DNA of 64,000 nucleotides from JBGSMF01 sp964651475 (GCA_964651475.1 CAZYXV010000001.1:1-64000), one strand, 5' to 3'. Positions 26,207 through 35,424 are shown, numbered from the stretch's first letter. Notes: generated by a model from the letters alone, not told the origin. Numbers and translations: made by a program.

Positions 26207-26236
26207 ATTATAGAAGGTGGAGTAAAGGCATGTCTA
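26207..26236 (-). promoter_or_regulatory. Promoter of the receiver-DUF166 / fhs / CODH operon
   Basis: On the minus strand TAGACA (26231-26236) is followed by an 18-base spacer and a perfect TATAAT (26207-26212). The GTG start at 26185 is about 20 bases downstream, giving a very short leader. Confidence 0.55.
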
Positions 26237-26266
26237 TAGCCCGCACGAGGGGTTTGAAACACGCGA

Positions 26267-26295
26267 AAAGAAAAAGCTAGTCCCAATGGACTAGC
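26267..26295 (-). terminator. Minus-strand intrinsic terminator upstream of the CODH operon promoter
   Basis: Read on the minus strand, GCTAGTCC (26288-26295) and GGACTAGC (26276-26283) form an 8-bp stem with a 4-base loop followed by TTTTTCTTTT. It would stop antisense transcription from the tRNA side before it reaches the operon promoter. Confidence 0.55.
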
Positions 26296-26317
26296 CGATA
26301 TCTTGCATTGGTTAAGG

Positions 26318-26346
26318 TTGACGAAGCGCGCAAGTCGTGATAAAAT
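26318..26346 (+). promoter_or_regulatory. Promoter of the tRNA-Thr gene
   Basis: TTGACG (26318-26323), a 17-base spacer and TAAAAT (26341-26346). The tRNA begins 16 bases after the -10 box. Confidence 0.7.
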
Positions 26347-26361
26347 CTCCCCTGCACCATT

Positions 26362-26434
26362 GCCACCCTAGCTCAATCGGCAGAGCAATCGCTTCGTAAG
26401 CGATCGGTTATCGGTTCAATTCCGATGGGTGGCT
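26362..26434 (+). tRNA. tRNA-Thr (anticodon CGT)
   Basis: A full cloverleaf of 73 bases. The acceptor stem pairs GCCACCC with GGGTGGC, with T as discriminator base. The anticodon stem ATCGC/GCGAT encloses the loop TTCGTAA, giving anticodon CGT, which reads ACG. The T arm contains GGTTCAATTCC. No CCA is encoded. It has its own promoter and an intrinsic terminator directly after it. Confidence 0.95.
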
Positions 26435-26439
26435 CTAAC

Positions 26440-26467
26440 AAGCCCCTACTTGACCGGGGCTTTTTTT
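26440..26467 (+). terminator. Intrinsic terminator of tRNA-Thr
   Basis: AAGCCCC (26440-26446) and GGGGCTT (26456-26462) form a 7-bp stem with a 9-base loop, followed by T residues to 26467. Confidence 0.8.
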
Positions 26468-26486
26468 GCGAAACCTATTCACTGCG

Positions 26487-27812
26487 ATGGCTGCTGACCT
26501 CCCAACCCAAAACACGAGCGCCGGCACTGCTCACACCGAGCCTCTCCGGCGCGACCCGTGGCTCGTCGCGTGGCGCGCTGCTGCGAGCGACGAGATGCTT
26601 GTTTTTGCGCTGCTGGGACTGGCGCTATTGCTTTTATTGGCGGCGTGGCTGCCGCAAGCTCCCACCCATGCCTCGACCACCCATGGCGACCTGGCAATTT
26701 ATTCACGTTGGGTAGACCTGGTACAAAAGCGTTTCGGGTCAACCGGCGCTGCCTTGCAGGCCTTGGGATTGTTTTCGATTCTCGACACCATTCTCTTTCG
26801 CGTGTTGCTCGGCCTGGCCGGCTGCGCTCTGGCCGTGAGGCTTGTAGAGTACGTCGAGGCGGCCTGGGCTGTTCGCCTTCCTCCTGCTCCACCTGACGGC
26901 GCGCCCTTTACCATCTCCCATCAAGCGCCAGCGCGGATCGTCAACTCGCTGCCTCGCCGGCGCTTCCGCGTGACCACGCAAGCCGATTACGTCGTCGTTG
27001 ATTATTTTCCCCTGGCCGACGTTGCGCGCGTGCTGGCCGTATCAGGCGCGCTGGTGTTGCTGAGTGGCCTGGCGCTGAGCGCAACACTTGGATGGCGCAG
27101 CCAAGATATTCTGATTGGCGTCAACGAACTGGCTCCCGTGGGGCGCGATACGTCTTACGCGCTTCGCCTGGATAGCCTGCAAGAGGACGCTGCCGGACGC
27201 GTGACGCTATTGCGAGAAACCGAATCCATCGCCAGCGGCATCGTCACTCCCGGCCGTGGAGTAAACATCGCGGGATTATGGGTAAGCCTTCAAGACATCG
27301 GGCCGGCGGTGCGCGCGAGCGCCACGCTAAGCAATGAGCACCCTCTGGACTTGTTAGCGATGCCCACCGCGGCGCCGGCGCGTGAATTATTGTTGCGCTT
27401 TACACCCGACCAACCCGACTGGTCGCTGGCCGTACCAGATGCCAGGCTGCTCGTCATCCTCAACTCGTCGCCGCTTTCGCCATCGCCATTTAACGTATCC
27501 GTCAGGCAGGCGCCAAATGGCGAGAGCTTGTTTGAAGGCAATTTGCCGCCCGATGGCATTGTGCACATTCACGCCATCACCCTCACACTCGCGCCCGAAA
27601 CATACGCCAACCTGACTGTCACGTACGATCCCGGTATTTGGCCGGCAGTCACCGGCTGGCTACTGAGCATCGGCGGGCTAATGGGAACGCAGATATGGCC
27701 ATCGCGCCGGACGTGGCTGCGCGCCCAAGACGAACAAACTCACATCATCGGCGACGTTCTGCCGCCAGGCGCAACTACCGAAGAAGCCAATCAGCCGGAG
27801 GAGAGCGCATGA
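26487..27812 (+). CDS. ResB-like membrane protein
   Basis: Membrane protein of 441 residues from the ATG at 26487; a TTG at 26466 lies in the tRNA terminator and is rejected. Helices are near 35-55, 95-120, 180-200 and 385-400. A large extracytoplasmic domain separates the third and fourth. The start pattern (LLLAAWLPQ, then GLFSILDTILFRVLLGLAGCAL) is reminiscent of ResB of cytochrome c biogenesis system II, but the usual periplasmic motifs are weak, so this is a divergent member at best. Its stop overlaps the next gene by ATGA. A CcsA/ResC partner with a WWD motif is not seen. Confidence 0.5.
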   Translation: MAADLPTQNTSAGTAHTEPLRRDPWLVAWRAAASDEMLVFALLGLALLLLLAAWLPQAPTHASTTHGDLAIYSRWVDLVQKRFGSTGAALQALGLFSILDTILFRVLLGLAGCALAVRLVEYVEAAWAVRLPPAPPDGAPFTISHQAPARIVNSLPRRRFRVTTQADYVVVDYFPLADVARVLAVSGALVLLSGLALSATLGWRSQDILIGVNELAPVGRDTSYALRLDSLQEDAAGRVTLLRETESIASGIVTPGRGVNIAGLWVSLQDIGPAVRASATLSNEHPLDLLAMPTAAPARELLLRFTPDQPDWSLAVPDARLLVILNSSPLSPSPFNVSVRQAPNGESLFEGNLPPDGIVHIHAITLTLAPETYANLTVTYDPGIWPAVTGWLLSIGGLMGTQIWPSRRTWLRAQDEQTHIIGDVLPPGATTEEANQPEESA

Positions 27813-28549
27813 CAGACTCGTTGATTGGCCTGGCCTGTGGGATGTTGGCGGTCACGGCGGCGTTTGGCCTGATAGGGCAAGCCGGCACACGCCAGGCCGC
27901 CATGCAACACGGCGCATACATTGCCGGCATGTTGGGAACCACCATTCTCTCATTGGCCGCCCTCGCGCACGGCCTGCAAGCCTCGTCGTTGCTGCATTTC
28001 TTTGATCCCACGGGGCGCGCATTGAGCGTCGCCCTTGTGGGGTTGGTCGCCGCATGGCTTCCCATCTTGCGCGTCCGCTCGTTAGCCGCTACGGCCGAGG
28101 CGGGCCTGTGGTGGAGCCTGGCTCTGGTAGCCGCGCTGACCGGCTGGGCTGAATTTTCCTCCGACGCGTCAGGCATCCCGCCAACGTCAGTTCTGGCCGC
28201 CGGCCTAGTTCTCCTCCTCGCTGGCGGCCTGGCCATCTCAACCTGGGGACAGGCCGCCGCCGCCTTGCGCCCTCAGCCAGAAAGCAATTCACTGCTTGCC
28301 TGTAGACGCCAGTTGACCATAGAGGTCGCTCTCGTTCTGCTCGCTCTGACCATATCAAGTATTCAACACATGCTCTGGGTTGGCAGCCTGTGGCCCCAAG
28401 CCGCCAGCTTCAAAGTCGCCGCAGGCGCATGGTTATTCTTGTTGTCAGCTCGCCTGATGCAAAACCGGCGGTCAGGCGCGTGGCTGACCCTGGCCAGTAC
28501 CAGTGTATTGATTATCGCGCTGATGTCACCTATCCCGTGGAGCCAATAG
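27809..28549 (+). CDS. Polytopic membrane protein of unknown function
   Basis: Protein of 246 residues with about seven or eight hydrophobic helices and short loops. The start is the ATG of an ATGA overlap with the ResB-like gene, behind GGAGGAG, so the two are translationally coupled and probably work together. The sequence lacks the tryptophan-rich WWD motif of haem-handling CcsA/CcmC proteins. I do not recognise a family. It ends 16 bases before the uridine kinase gene. Confidence 0.6.
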   Translation: MTDSLIGLACGMLAVTAAFGLIGQAGTRQAAMQHGAYIAGMLGTTILSLAALAHGLQASSLLHFFDPTGRALSVALVGLVAAWLPILRVRSLAATAEAGLWWSLALVAALTGWAEFSSDASGIPPTSVLAAGLVLLLAGGLAISTWGQAAAALRPQPESNSLLACRRQLTIEVALVLLALTISSIQHMLWVGSLWPQAASFKVAAGAWLFLLSARLMQNRRSGAWLTLASTSVLIIALMSPIPWSQ

Positions 28550-28565
28550 CGCGTCAGGAGGTTGA

Positions 28566-29207
28566 ATGAAACCCAACACGACACGTCCCACTCCCATCAT
28601 CATTGGTGTGGCTGGCGGCACCGGCTCGGGCAAAACCACCGTCGCCAACTCGATTCTGGATCGTGTTGGCCGCCATCGCATTGCCCATATCCAGCACGAC
28701 AGCTATTACCGCGATCTGGACTGCTTGCCGCCCGAAGAACGCGCCCGCATCAACTTTGATCATCCCGATTCGTTGGAAACGGATTTGCTCATCGAGCACC
28801 TCAAGCAACTGCGCGCCTGGCGAGCCGTTGACGTACCGGTGTATGACTTTACCAGGCACTGCCGCTCCAATCACACCGCTCACGTCGAGCCGCGCCGCGT
28901 CATCATGATAGACGGCATCTTGATCTTTGTGGAAAAAGCGCTGCGCGAACTGTGCGATATCAAAATCTTTGTGGACACCGACGCCGACATTCGCTTCATC
29001 CGCAGGCTGCAACGCGATCTGGCCGAGCGCGGGCGAACCACGGTGTGGGTCATCGAGCAGTACTTGACCACCGTGCGCCCCATGCACCTCGAATTTGTCG
29101 AGCCTTCCAAGCGCTACGCGGACGTCATCATCCCCGAAGGCGGGTTCAACACCGTGGCGCTCGACATGGTGGTGGCGCGCATCGAGGCGATGCTGGGAAC
29201 AGGGTGA
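28566..29207 (+). CDS. udk: Uridine kinase
   Basis: Cytosolic kinase of 213 residues that phosphorylates uridine and cytidine in pyrimidine salvage. Walker A GGTGSGKTT (about 17-25), the substrate-binding HIQHDSYYRD, FDHPDSLETDLL, and VPVYDFTRHCR all match the Udk family. Length is typical. GGAGG lies just upstream. Its stop overlaps the start of the next gene (TGATG), so the glycosyltransferase is translated from the same message. Confidence 0.93.
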   Translation: MKPNTTRPTPIIIGVAGGTGSGKTTVANSILDRVGRHRIAHIQHDSYYRDLDCLPPEERARINFDHPDSLETDLLIEHLKQLRAWRAVDVPVYDFTRHCRSNHTAHVEPRRVIMIDGILIFVEKALRELCDIKIFVDTDADIRFIRRLQRDLAERGRTTVWVIEQYLTTVRPMHLEFVEPSKRYADVIIPEGGFNTVALDMVVARIEAMLGTG

Positions 29208-30346
29208 TGCGCGTCTGCATTGACGTCTCCGCAGCAGTGCATCGCCGCGCCGGGCTGGGGCGCTATGCCCAAGAGTTGATCGGGGCGCTGGCGGCGACGC
29301 AAAGCGGCGAGTGCGACTATGTGGCCTTTTATCATCAGCGCGGACAGGCTCACCTCCAGCCGCCCCTGGACCGCCTGCCCCGCATCACCACCCCCCTCTC
29401 GGTCAAGCCGTGGCGGCTGGCAACCATGCTGGCCTACTTGAGCGGCGCGCGCATGGATGGCATGTTCCCTCGCGTAGACCTGTTTCACGCCGCCGAGCAC
29501 TTGCTGCCCAGGTTCGGCCACATTCCGTCCGTCTTTACGTTGCACGATTTGATCTTTCGCTTCGACCCCGGCTCGCACAAGGCGCTCAACCGCATCTACT
29601 TGAACGCGATGGCGCCGCGCTTTTTGCGCGCCGCCCACGCGATCATTGCCGTGAGCGAGTGCACAAAACGCGACGCCGTCAGGCTCTATAACATCTCGCC
29701 TGAAAAAATTCACGTCATCTACGAAGGGGTTGATCCGCGCTTCAAGCCTATCACCGACGCTCAGGTATTGACCGCCGCGCGCCGCAGGTACAACTTGCCG
29801 GAGCGATTCGTCTTGTACGTCGGCACCATCGAACCGCGCAAAAACCTGCCCGCACTTTTCACGGCCTTTTCCAGCCTCCAAGACCCCACGCCCAATCTCA
29901 AGCTCGTCATCGCCGGCAAAACAGGCTGGCTGACGGAAGAGACCTTCGAGCGCGCCAAGGCGCTGGGAGATAGCGTGATTTTTACGGGGTACGTGGCCGA
30001 CGCCGACCTGGCCGCATTGTACACGCTGGCGGAATTGCTGGTATTGCCCTCAATCTACGAAGGCTTTGGCCTGCCAGTGCTAGAAGCTATGGCGTGCGGC
30101 ACGCCGGTCGCCTGTTCCAACGTCTCCAGCCTGCCGGAAATTGCCGGCGACGCAGCGCTGCTGTTCGACCCGCGCGACGCCCGCTCGATGGCCGAGGCAA
30201 TAACGCGCGCGCTTTCCGATCCGCCGCTGCGCGCCGAGATGCGCGCCAGGGGATTGGCGCGTGCGGCCCGCTTTACCTGGGCAGACGCCGCGCGCCAGAC
30301 GTACCTGGTGTACCAGGCCACATTCGCGCGGGCGGCACCACCTTGA
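29207..30346 (+). CDS. Glycosyltransferase family 4 protein
   Basis: Cytosolic GT-B enzyme of 379 residues. It opens with MRVCIDVSAAVHRRAGLGRY and has the GT4 donor-binding C-terminal domain: LYVGTIEPRKNL, VIAGKTGW, VIFTGYVAD, and LPSIYEGFGLPVLEAMACG with the E-x7-E element. The ATG overlaps the udk stop codon. Its product could be a lipid-linked or surface glycan. It ends 4 bases before the convergent regulator gene at 30351. Confidence 0.88.
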   Translation: MRVCIDVSAAVHRRAGLGRYAQELIGALAATQSGECDYVAFYHQRGQAHLQPPLDRLPRITTPLSVKPWRLATMLAYLSGARMDGMFPRVDLFHAAEHLLPRFGHIPSVFTLHDLIFRFDPGSHKALNRIYLNAMAPRFLRAAHAIIAVSECTKRDAVRLYNISPEKIHVIYEGVDPRFKPITDAQVLTAARRRYNLPERFVLYVGTIEPRKNLPALFTAFSSLQDPTPNLKLVIAGKTGWLTEETFERAKALGDSVIFTGYVADADLAALYTLAELLVLPSIYEGFGLPVLEAMACGTPVACSNVSSLPEIAGDAALLFDPRDARSMAEAITRALSDPPLRAEMRARGLARAARFTWADAARQTYLVYQATFARAAPP

Positions 30347-30350
30347 TACG

Positions 30351-31355
30351 TCAAAACGTGATTTTGAATGTCGTGCCGCCGTTCTTATCCAACTCGATCA
30401 CGCCCCCTAATTGATTGACCAACACCATCACAACGTGCAACCCCAACGAACGAGACGCTCGAAAATCCAGGTCCGCCGGGAATCCTACGCCGTCATCGCG
30501 CACCACGAGTGTGCGCCGCTCCCCATCGGGGTACATGTCCACATAAACGTGATACTGCCGGCCTCTTTCTGGCGGGAAGGCGTGCCGCAGCGCATTAGAT
30601 ACCAACTCGCACGTAATCAGGGCGCAGGGGATAACCTGCTCTATATCGAGATGTCTCTCTCTTAACCCCACAATAGGCTCGATGCCGCTTGCCGGGTATA
30701 CTCCGCACAAGTGCCTGACCAGGCTGAGGACGTACCCTCCAAAATCGAACCGCGCCAGGTCTGTGGTTTCGTGCAATTTTTCGATGATGAGCGCGACGGC
30801 GCGAACGCGGTTTTGGCTGGACTGGAACAACTCGGCATCTACCTGATCACGGATAGAGTTAGCCTGGAGTTTGAGCAAGCTATCTATAACCAGCAAGGTG
30901 GCGCTGACGCGGCGACGGATCTCTTGCCGCAGCGATTCCTTATCCTTGAGCATCCGGCGCAGCGCCATCATATCGGCAAAGCGGGCCGTAGTGATGGTGA
31001 TGGCGCGCTCCAACTCGGCGCGCATATCGTGCGCTTTAATGAGATAGGCGCCCGCCCCAGCCTCGCCAGCGCGCGCCACAAATTCCGGCGCGTCGTGGGC
31101 GGTGAGCAGGACTACCGGCGTAGGGCAACGTTCCTGGATTTGCCGCGTGGCTTCCAGGCCGTCCATTTCGGGCATGACGACGTCCATCAAGATGACGTCT
31201 GGCCGCAAAGACAAGGTCTGCTCGACGGCCTGCCGGCCATCCATGGCTCTGCCGGCGACGACGTATCCCACCTCTTCGACTTGCATCTGAATGATTTGAC
31301 CGACGAGCGTGTCGTCTTCGACGATCAAGACTCGAATTGGATTTCGCGCGCTCAT
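30351..31355 (-). CDS. Response regulator with HATPase-type output domain
   Basis: Cytosolic protein of 334 residues. The receiver domain (1-125) has Asp14/Asp15, the phospho-acceptor Asp58 (VILMDVVMPEMDG), a switch Thr in LLTAHD and the conserved Lys in YLIKAHD. The output region (about 150-334) resembles a HisKA_2/LytS-type dimerisation helix followed by HATPase_c (CELVSNALRHAF, VVRDDGVGFP, RSLGLHVVMVL). AAAGGAGG lies before the ATG at 31355; upstream in-frame codons belong to the leader and the sensor kinase gene. It follows that kinase by 53 bases. No DNA- or RNA-binding domain is seen; the output is itself a kinase-like ATPase. Confidence 0.88.
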   Translation of the reverse strand: MSARNPIRVLIVEDDTLVGQIIQMQVEEVGYVVAGRAMDGRQAVEQTLSLRPDVILMDVVMPEMDGLEATRQIQERCPTPVVLLTAHDAPEFVARAGEAGAGAYLIKAHDMRAELERAITITTARFADMMALRRMLKDKESLRQEIRRRVSATLLVIDSLLKLQANSIRDQVDAELFQSSQNRVRAVALIIEKLHETTDLARFDFGGYVLSLVRHLCGVYPASGIEPIVGLRERHLDIEQVIPCALITCELVSNALRHAFPPERGRQYHVYVDMYPDGERRTLVVRDDGVGFPADLDFRASRSLGLHVVMVLVNQLGGVIELDKNGGTTFKITF

Positions 31356-31408
31356 TTGCCTCCTTTGCGTGGCGGCGCTTTGAAACGTCTCCTTATTTTC
31401 CCACGCCG

Positions 31409-34400
31409 TCACGTTCTCTTTTTCTCTTCTGTGCGGATACACAAAGTAGCCACCGCGCCGCCGTCGTTAGCAAGCGTCAGCGTGCCGCGCAGCGTCTCGG
31501 TGACCAGGAGTCGAATTAAATTCATGCCCACATTGGGGCTTTCCAGGCGCAGGACCGCCTCCGGGTAACCCGGCCCATCGTCGCGATACTCGATGCAAAT
31601 CATGCCAGCCTCTGCCTTTATCCGAACGCCGATACACGCGCCAGTACGCCCGGCTATGGCGTGATTGAGAGTGTTGATAGCCAGCTCGTTAACCACCAAC
31701 GCCAGGTTGTTGGCCTGGCGGGGCGATATTTCAACAGGAGAATCAGAAACATTTACCTTGATTTGGGCGCCAGGTGTGGCGGCCTTGAACGCTGCCCGAA
31801 TCACCTGGCTCACCAGGCTGCTGAGGCGCACCGGCTGCCACTGCGTTTTAGATAACAGCGTGTGCACTTCCAACAGTCCCTTGATTCGCTCGGCCACGCG
31901 GCCCATAGCGGCTTCGACCAGGCGGCGGCCTTCTGCCGGCGCATAACGTTGCTCTGTAATGAGCAAGCCGAGAATCGCCATCAGGTTATTCTTGACACGG
32001 TGATTGATTTCCAGGAGCAAATCGGATTTAACCTGGGCGTCTCGCTGCACTTGCTCAAACAGGCGCGCATTGGTCAGGGCCACGGCGATTTGATCGGCCA
32101 GGATTTCCATCGCCGTGAGGTCGGTCTGGTCAAAGGCGTTCAGGTGAACTTCTTGAATGTCGAGCACGCCCAAGATGCGCTCGCCGTGCCGGATGGGCAC
32201 GCACAACTCGGAGCGAGTGGGCACGCTGTCTGGAAAGCCAACGATGTAGCGCGGATCCTGGCTCACGTCATTGGACATTAACGGCTGACCGGTCTGGGCG
32301 ACCCAGCCAATGATGCCCTCTCCCACTTGTTGAGTATAATCCGGCGGCGCCATGTGCTCAAAGCCGCCAGCCATGGCTTGCCGCCCCACCTCGCCGGCGG
32401 CCTGGTCGAGTTGTAGCAAGGTGACGTTATGGTATCCAAAGCCTTGCTGGATATCCGCCGCAATCCTCGGCAGCAATTGGCCCGTTTCCAGAATCGAGCT
32501 GGCTTTGTGGGTCACCCGGTTGATCACGGCCAACTGAACTGCCCGCTTGCGTTCCATCTCGTACAGCCGGGCGTTGCGGATGGCGATGGCCGCCTGCGCG
32601 GCAAACATTTCCAGCCACTCGATATCGGCCTGAGAAAATGGGTGCGGCGTGTCTCGCCAGGCCACCAGCACTCCAAGCAATCCCCCCCCCGCGCCAGGCG
32701 CCCCCCAGCGCACCGGCACGCCCACTACCGTCACGGCATGATATCTCTCATACGCCGCCGAGCGCCCCTCCCAGTTTTGATAATCGTCCACCACCATCAG
32801 GCGGCCCGTTTCCAATACCTTGCCCGCCAGCCCCTCGCCGCGCTTGATGACAATGGGTCCAGGTATATCGAGGGTATGAACGACGTGTTCCAGCACGTCT
32901 CGCTGCGGGTGATACAGGTGAAAGTCGCTCCGCGCGCTTTTGAGCAAGTAGGCGGCTTGCATTGTAATTGAACGGAGCAGCACATCCAGGTCCAATTGCG
33001 CCGTGAGTTCCAGCCCCACCTGCCGCAGCGCTTCCAACTGGGCCGTGCGCCGTCCAAGCTCTTGTTCGGCCAGCTTGCGCTCGGTGATGTCTCGATTGAC
33101 GCCCACCGTGGCCACGAGTTTCCCGGCGGCGTCGCGCACTGGCACAACTACCACCTCGCAGACCCCTTCTGTGCCATCTTTGCGAACAAAGTTCACTTCG
33201 CCCGCCCAACGGCCGTTTTGAATGGTACGCGTGATAATCTGGTCTTGCAGCGCCGGCGTGTCTGTCGGGCGGTGAATGATTTGAGGCGATTGCCCCAGCA
33301 CTTCTGCCCGGCTGTAGCCGAACATCCGGACGGCGGCCGGGTTCCAGTCTACAATGCGGCTCTCCGCGTCGGTCAGGATAACGGCGTCGAACATGTTTTC
33401 AAACGTCATCGCCTGGCGGCGCAGCGCCTCCTCGCCTTGTTTGCGTTCGGCAATGTCTCGCGTCACCCCAATAAACGCATAAGGATTGCCCTCTGCGTCG
33501 CGCACCACCGAAGCGCTAAGTTCAATAGGAAAAACGCTGCCGTCTCTGCGGCGCGCCGTGTATTCAATGTTGTGCACGGCCTCTTGTTCCAGAGTGCGCT
33601 GCGTGTTTTCCAATGCCCGCGGCCGATCTTGTTCTGCGATGAAATCAAAAGCGCCCAACCCACTGCTTTGCAGCTCCTCCAGGCTGCCAAAACCCAGGAA
33701 CTTGAGCATGGCTGAATTGGCTGCAAGATAGCTGCCATCCAACCCGACGAGGTTAATGGCGTCAGGTGAGGTTTCGAGGAGGATTCGATAGCGTTCCTCG
33801 CTCTGCCGCAGCGATTCCTCCGCTCGCTTGCGCTCGGCCATAATCGCCGCCAACATCAACCCCGTCGCGCTCATCACGCCGAGGAACGCCTGCAAAGTCC
33901 AAACCTGGTAGTCTATCCCAGCGCCTGATGCGGCGAGTTCCCCATAACCCCTCGAGGTGGCCCACACACCAGCCAGCGCCGTCACCAGGTTGAGCGTGGC
34001 TACGGCGCGCGGGCGAAACCTGAGCGCCGCCCAAACCACGAAAGGCAGCAGCAGATACTCTCGCGCCAGCAGCCCATAGCTTTCTCGGCTGACAAACACT
34101 ACCCACACCGCCGCGGACGTTCCCGCCAACAGCATCAAGATCTCGCTCCATCTTCTGGAAAGGGGCAATTCTTTGGCCAGCCACGTTAAAAAGAACGGCG
34201 CCGCCACCGCCACGCCCAACATGTTGGATGCCCACCAGGTGAGCCACGTATCCCAATACGCGCCGCCGCCCTGCAGCCGCGTTACAACCGCCGCGCCTGC
34301 CGCCGCGCCAAGCGCGGTGCTCGCCGCTGCCGATAAACCCAGCAGGCTAATAACCTCTCTCAGCGAAGACAAGCCGGGGCGTGGCCCCGTAAAGCGGCGC

Positions 34401-34735
34401 ACCAGCCAGGCCCCGGCCAGTGCTTCCAGGTTGTTAGCGCAGGCGAACAAAAAGCTAACCAGCAGCGAACGGCCGTGCAGCAAGTCGAAGGCAATACTAG
34501 TGGGAAAAGCCGCCACCACGAGCAGCGGCCAGGCCGCCGTGTCGCTCAGCAGCAGCGCCGCCACGTACAGCCCGCCGGGCGGCCAAAAGGTGGCAAAACT
34601 GCTCGACTTGAACGAAAGAAATTGACCCAGTTCGGCGCTGGCGAAATAAGCCAGGCCAAACAGCGCCGCGCGCAGCCAGGCGTTTGTTTTCAACCTGCCC
34701 GGCAACCACGCTCCAGTTTTGCTCTGGTTGTGCAT
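31409..34735 (-). CDS. Hybrid-sensing histidine kinase (MASE1-PAS-PAS-GAF-GAF-HATPase)
   Basis: Inner-membrane sensor kinase of 1108 residues. Order: MASE1 membrane module of about eight helices (FWPPGGLYVAALLL, about 10-290), PAS/PAC (about 310-430, QSEERYRILLETSPD), PAS/PAC (about 435-560), GAF (about 585-730), GAF (about 750-895), then a HisKA_2-type domain (LLLEINHRVKNNLMAI with the phospho-accepting His) and HATPase_c to the end. The kinase type commonly pairs with receiver-ATPase or ANTAR regulators rather than OmpR-type ones. The ATG at 34735 has AGGAG upstream. It starts just opposite the polysaccharide-cluster promoter, so the two units diverge. Confidence 0.9.
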   Translation of the reverse strand: MHNQSKTGAWLPGRLKTNAWLRAALFGLAYFASAELGQFLSFKSSSFATFWPPGGLYVAALLLSDTAAWPLLVVAAFPTSIAFDLLHGRSLLVSFLFACANNLEALAGAWLVRRFTGPRPGLSSLREVISLLGLSAAASTALGAAAGAAVVTRLQGGGAYWDTWLTWWASNMLGVAVAAPFFLTWLAKELPLSRRWSEILMLLAGTSAAVWVVFVSRESYGLLAREYLLLPFVVWAALRFRPRAVATLNLVTALAGVWATSRGYGELAASGAGIDYQVWTLQAFLGVMSATGLMLAAIMAERKRAEESLRQSEERYRILLETSPDAINLVGLDGSYLAANSAMLKFLGFGSLEELQSSGLGAFDFIAEQDRPRALENTQRTLEQEAVHNIEYTARRRDGSVFPIELSASVVRDAEGNPYAFIGVTRDIAERKQGEEALRRQAMTFENMFDAVILTDAESRIVDWNPAAVRMFGYSRAEVLGQSPQIIHRPTDTPALQDQIITRTIQNGRWAGEVNFVRKDGTEGVCEVVVVPVRDAAGKLVATVGVNRDITERKLAEQELGRRTAQLEALRQVGLELTAQLDLDVLLRSITMQAAYLLKSARSDFHLYHPQRDVLEHVVHTLDIPGPIVIKRGEGLAGKVLETGRLMVVDDYQNWEGRSAAYERYHAVTVVGVPVRWGAPGAGGGLLGVLVAWRDTPHPFSQADIEWLEMFAAQAAIAIRNARLYEMERKRAVQLAVINRVTHKASSILETGQLLPRIAADIQQGFGYHNVTLLQLDQAAGEVGRQAMAGGFEHMAPPDYTQQVGEGIIGWVAQTGQPLMSNDVSQDPRYIVGFPDSVPTRSELCVPIRHGERILGVLDIQEVHLNAFDQTDLTAMEILADQIAVALTNARLFEQVQRDAQVKSDLLLEINHRVKNNLMAILGLLITEQRYAPAEGRRLVEAAMGRVAERIKGLLEVHTLLSKTQWQPVRLSSLVSQVIRAAFKAATPGAQIKVNVSDSPVEISPRQANNLALVVNELAINTLNHAIAGRTGACIGVRIKAEAGMICIEYRDDGPGYPEAVLRLESPNVGMNLIRLLVTETLRGTLTLANDGGAVATLCIRTEEKKRT

Positions 34736-34859
34736 CTTTACACGCTCCTGTCGCCAGATGGTCCGTCTGCCGCCAAACGGGCAAAGCTGGCGAGAGCTTG
34801 TCTGACCGCTTTTATTGTAGCACAATTATACCCGGCGGTGAACCTGGAAACTTGCCCGC

Positions 34860-34888
34860 TTGACACTTGCGTTAACCTGTAGTAAAAT
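34860..34888 (+). promoter_or_regulatory. Consensus promoter of the polysaccharide cluster
   Basis: TTGACA (34860-34865), a 17-base spacer and TAAAAT (34883-34888). The regulator gene ATG is at 34918. A TATAAT on the minus strand near 34824-34829 may serve the divergent kinase gene but lacks a clear -35. Confidence 0.75.
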
Positions 34889-34917
34889 TCATTTTGTGAA
34901 TTTTGAAAGGTACACCC

Positions 34918-35424
34918 ATGGCTGATCACGATGTGAAGCACGAGTTGCAAATCCTGGAAGAGATCGAGGACAATCCCGATATCACCCAGGCGGGGCTGGC
35001 TGCCCAACTCGGCGTGGCAGTGGGCAGCGTCAACTGGTACGTCAGGCGACTGGTCAACAAAGGCTATATCAAAGTCACTCACCTCCAGCGACGCAAGCTG
35101 CGCTATTTTCTCACCCCTTCCGGGCTGGCGCTCAAGGTCAAGTTGACTCGCGAGTATATGCAGGTCTCGCTGCGCGTGTACCGCCAGCTACGGCAGGCCG
35201 CTCAAAAAGCCGTCGCCCAGATCCGCCAGGCCGGTTACACAACCGCGTGCGTAGAGGGCCAAGACGAAGCCGCCGAAATTATGCGCCTGACGTGCCTGGA
35301 ACAAAATATCAAGGTGGAAAAGACATCCAGCGGCGCGCCCATCCTGAAAAGCAACGGCAAAGATTTTGTGGTAACATGGCCCGGCTCCAACGAGCCTGGC
35401 GCAGTACGCCCAGATAAACACTGA
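34918..35424 (+). CDS. Winged-helix transcriptional regulator of the polysaccharide cluster
   Basis: Cytosolic DNA-binding protein of 168 residues. Residues 5-75 form a winged helix-turn-helix of the MarR/Lrp-like HTH_24 type (ILEEIEDNPDITQAGLAAQL, GSVNWYVRRLVNKGYIKV, RYFLTPSGLALK). The C-terminal half has no clear ligand-binding fold; a segment VVTWPGSNEP closes the protein. The ATG at 34918 has AAAGG 8 bases upstream; an in-frame start at 34903 overlaps that site. It is the first gene behind the cluster promoter, as regulators of this type often are at the head of exopolysaccharide clusters, so autoregulation is likely. Confidence 0.82.
   Translation: MADHDVKHELQILEEIEDNPDITQAGLAAQLGVAVGSVNWYVRRLVNKGYIKVTHLQRRKLRYFLTPSGLALKVKLTREYMQVSLRVYRQLRQAAQKAVAQIRQAGYTTACVEGQDEAAEIMRLTCLEQNIKVEKTSSGAPILKSNGKDFVVTWPGSNEPGAVRPDKH

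Noticed and set aside
26487..28549. Full cytochrome c biogenesis system II (ResB plus ResC/CcsA)
   Set aside because: The second gene lacks the WWD haem-handling motif and the first matches ResB only in part, so no complete system is claimed.
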